Shown piece after piece: positions 20,845-21,854 of a stretch of 21,854 nucleotides of DNA. Every line of letters starts with the position of its first letter. Position 1 is the first letter of the stretch. This DNA is from a virus. Below the pieces are notes generated by a model, which was not told where the DNA came from, did no database searches, and saw nothing but the letters and a program-made list of their open reading frames with translations. The position numbers were made by a program, and so were the translations under genes. The stretch covers positions 1-21,854 of the IMG/VR virus record IMGVR_UViG_3300027752_001680; one strand, written 5' to 3'.

Positions 20845-20873
20845 ATTATAATACAATTTTCGCCCTTTGTCAA
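20845..20873 (-). promoter_or_regulatory. Early sigma70-type promoter of the gp55-gp46 operon
   Basis: Minus strand: TTGACA (20873-20868), 17-bp spacer, TATAAT (20850-20845). The leader to ATG 20801 is about 37 nt. It stands back to back with the rightward promoter at 20923-20950. Confidence 0.85.
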
Positions 20874-20922
20874 CCGTTTAGTTAATAAAGTTAAAAAGTT
20901 TTCAGTTTTTTTAAAAAAAGGG

Positions 20923-20950
20923 TTGACATCTGCTTAGATTGTGTTATAAT
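20923..20950 (+). promoter_or_regulatory. Rightward early-type promoter, antisense to uvsW
   Basis: Plus strand: TTGACA (20923-20928), 16-bp spacer, TATAAT (20945-20950), with the same TGTGTTATAATA context as the leftward early promoters. A perfect T7A7 palindrome (20906-20919) just upstream could act as an UP element. No credible rightward gene follows: the first ORFs are 4 and 13 codons. The transcript would be antisense to the uvsW 3' end. Confidence 0.75.
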
Positions 20951-20974
20951 AAGCTTATCGGCTTTAAGTTATAC

Positions 20975-21854
20975 CTATAAAGGATTGATGTCAATAGTGT
21001 AGATTTTGAATGGAAACTCTTCAGTACTATAAATCTCTATTCTCTTTTTAAAATGTTTCAGTGTGTAATTTTCAAAACTTCCGACCGATAAATCATCAGC
21101 AATATCATACAACACGGCTTGCTCGGAATCTTTAGCTTTCCTTAATGCCCTTCCTATACTTTGTAATACTTTAATCTCTGATTTAGAACCAGAAGCAAAG
21201 ATCACATTGTCCAATCTTTTTAAGTTGACACCAGTACTAAATACTCCATAGGAAGCCAATATATCATGTTTCTTCTCTGGGTCATTCTCTACCAGATGTC
21301 GAATCCTTTCACGTTCCTCTCCGGATGTTCCACCATAGATAAAATGCAACTCTCTTCCTTCTTTGCGCAGCAAAGGTTCTAAGACTTTTCCATGTTTTTC
21401 TACCAAATCAAATAACACAAGATTATTCTGGTCCTTGAGCGACCAAAGAAGATTCTTTATAAAGTTATTACGCTTTGTATGATTAGTGAGATATTCACGT
21501 TCGGCTGGCCATTTCTTTAATTTGTCTAATCTACCCATTGCATCTTTAAATGCCTTACGAGCGTCATTGTCGTGAGATAAAACAATTGCTTTCACTTTAA
21601 AATTGGCAACAGTTCCTTCGTCCATTAATTTCTTTGTTGTCACAAGCTTTTTCACTTTACCAAAACAACCTTCCAAAACTAATCTGTGTGTTTTACTCTC
21701 AGCAGATTTTAATGTTCCAGTAAAGCCATGTCGATAGTCACAATCAGTTAATTTATGCATGATTTGTGTGAGAGATTTCGCCTGGAATAGATGAGCTTCG
21801 TCTCCCATCACAACTCTAAATTGAGCAAACCAACTCTTGGGTTGTTTTACTAAT
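20975..21854 (-). CDS. uvsW: DNA/RNA helicase UvsW (partial, 5' end outside window)
   Basis: SF2 helicase that in T4 unwinds branched DNA and R-loops, shifting replication from origin- to recombination-dependent mode. The window holds the C-terminal ~292 residues. Coding continues to the right edge, since codons upstream of 21811 (starting LVKQPKSWFAQFRVV) remain open and family-like. Motif II is VVMGDEAHLF, motif III GFTGTLK, motif IV-like NNLVLFDLVEKH, motif V ASYGVFSTGVNLKRLDNVIFA and motif VI QSIGRALRK. The C-terminal tail ends at TAG 20977-20975. A strong rightward promoter lies 25 nt past the stop, so early antisense RNA could cover this gene. Confidence 0.95.
   Translation of the reverse strand, partial: LVKQPKSWFAQFRVVMGDEAHLFQAKSLTQIMHKLTDCDYRHGFTGTLKSAESKTHRLVLEGCFGKVKKLVTTKKLMDEGTVANFKVKAIVLSHDNDARKAFKDAMGRLDKLKKWPAEREYLTNHTKRNNFIKNLLWSLKDQNNLVLFDLVEKHGKVLEPLLRKEGRELHFIYGGTSGEERERIRHLVENDPEKKHDILASYGVFSTGVNLKRLDNVIFASGSKSEIKVLQSIGRALRKAKDSEQAVLYDIADDLSVGSFENYTLKHFKKRIEIYSTEEFPFKIYTIDINPL

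Noticed and set aside
20945-20974. Terminator hairpin after uvsW (AAGC/GCTT pairing)
   Set aside because: Only about 4 bp of stem with no adjacent T-run on the minus strand.
1-21854. tRNA genes, CRISPR arrays, IS elements or attachment sites
   Set aside because: No cloverleaf, regularly spaced repeats, transposase or integrase was recognised while reading both strands.

Overview
The window is a piece of an AT-rich, T4-like (Tevenvirinae-type) myovirus genome, most likely from a marine phage. The evidence is a nearly complete T4 replication and recombination set: DNA polymerase gp43, clamp gp45, clamp loader gp44/gp62, RegA, gp46/gp47, UvsW, late sigma factor gp55 and DexA. It also carries accessory genes typical of marine T4-like phages: peptide deformylase, Hsp20, peroxiredoxin, glutaredoxin and nucleotide-sugar enzymes. 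No photosynthesis gene, tRNA, integrase, IS element or CRISPR array is visible, so the host cannot be fixed from this window.

Layout. Positions 10-897 (+) hold the end of a rightward, probably late/structural, region, closed by a bidirectional hairpin. Almost everything from 926 to the right edge is leftward and densely packed, with TAATG and ATGA start/stop overlaps. Read in the direction of transcription (right to left) the order is: uvsW (cut by the window edge); gp55, an APS-kinase-like P-loop kinase, a DUF2061 membrane protein, a nucleotidyltransferase, peptide deformylase, gp47 and gp46; gp43 and a sulfotransferase-like gene; an Sm-like small protein, glutaredoxin and a 44-aa ORF; a NUMOD-like protein, a 107-aa protein, a TET-associated-type glycosyltransferase and an NAD-sugar epimerase; DexA, a short UDP-glucose dehydrogenase; a 77-aa protein and a second glycosyltransferase; gp45, a 98-aa protein, gp44, a 57-aa zinc-ribbon-like protein and gp62; regA; dUTPase; a 50-aa ribbon-helix-helix-like protein, Hsp20 and peroxiredoxin. 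One tiny rightward gene (28 aa, 2271-2357) sits under a T4-type late promoter.

Regulation is unusually legible. Eight leftward promoters have a perfect TTGACA, a 17-bp spacer and a perfect TATAAT, and each lies at the end of the preceding gene, often with the -35 overlapping its stop codon. A ninth, near-identical promoter (16-bp spacer) points the other way, antisense into uvsW. TATAAATA late-type boxes occur before regA, before the 28-aa ORF and, less certainly, before dexA.

The most interesting signal is a set of sugar and sulfate genes interleaved with the replication genes: a TAGT-type glycosyltransferase, a family-2-like glycosyltransferase, a UDP-glucose dehydrogenase lacking the C-terminal domain, a sugar epimerase, a sulfotransferase-like protein translationally coupled to the DNA polymerase, and an APS-kinase-like enzyme next to a DUF2061 membrane protein. 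My inference is a phage-encoded route to modify DNA bases or virion glycans with sugars, possibly uronic or sulfated ones. The individual family calls are reasonably supported; the pathway is a hypothesis.
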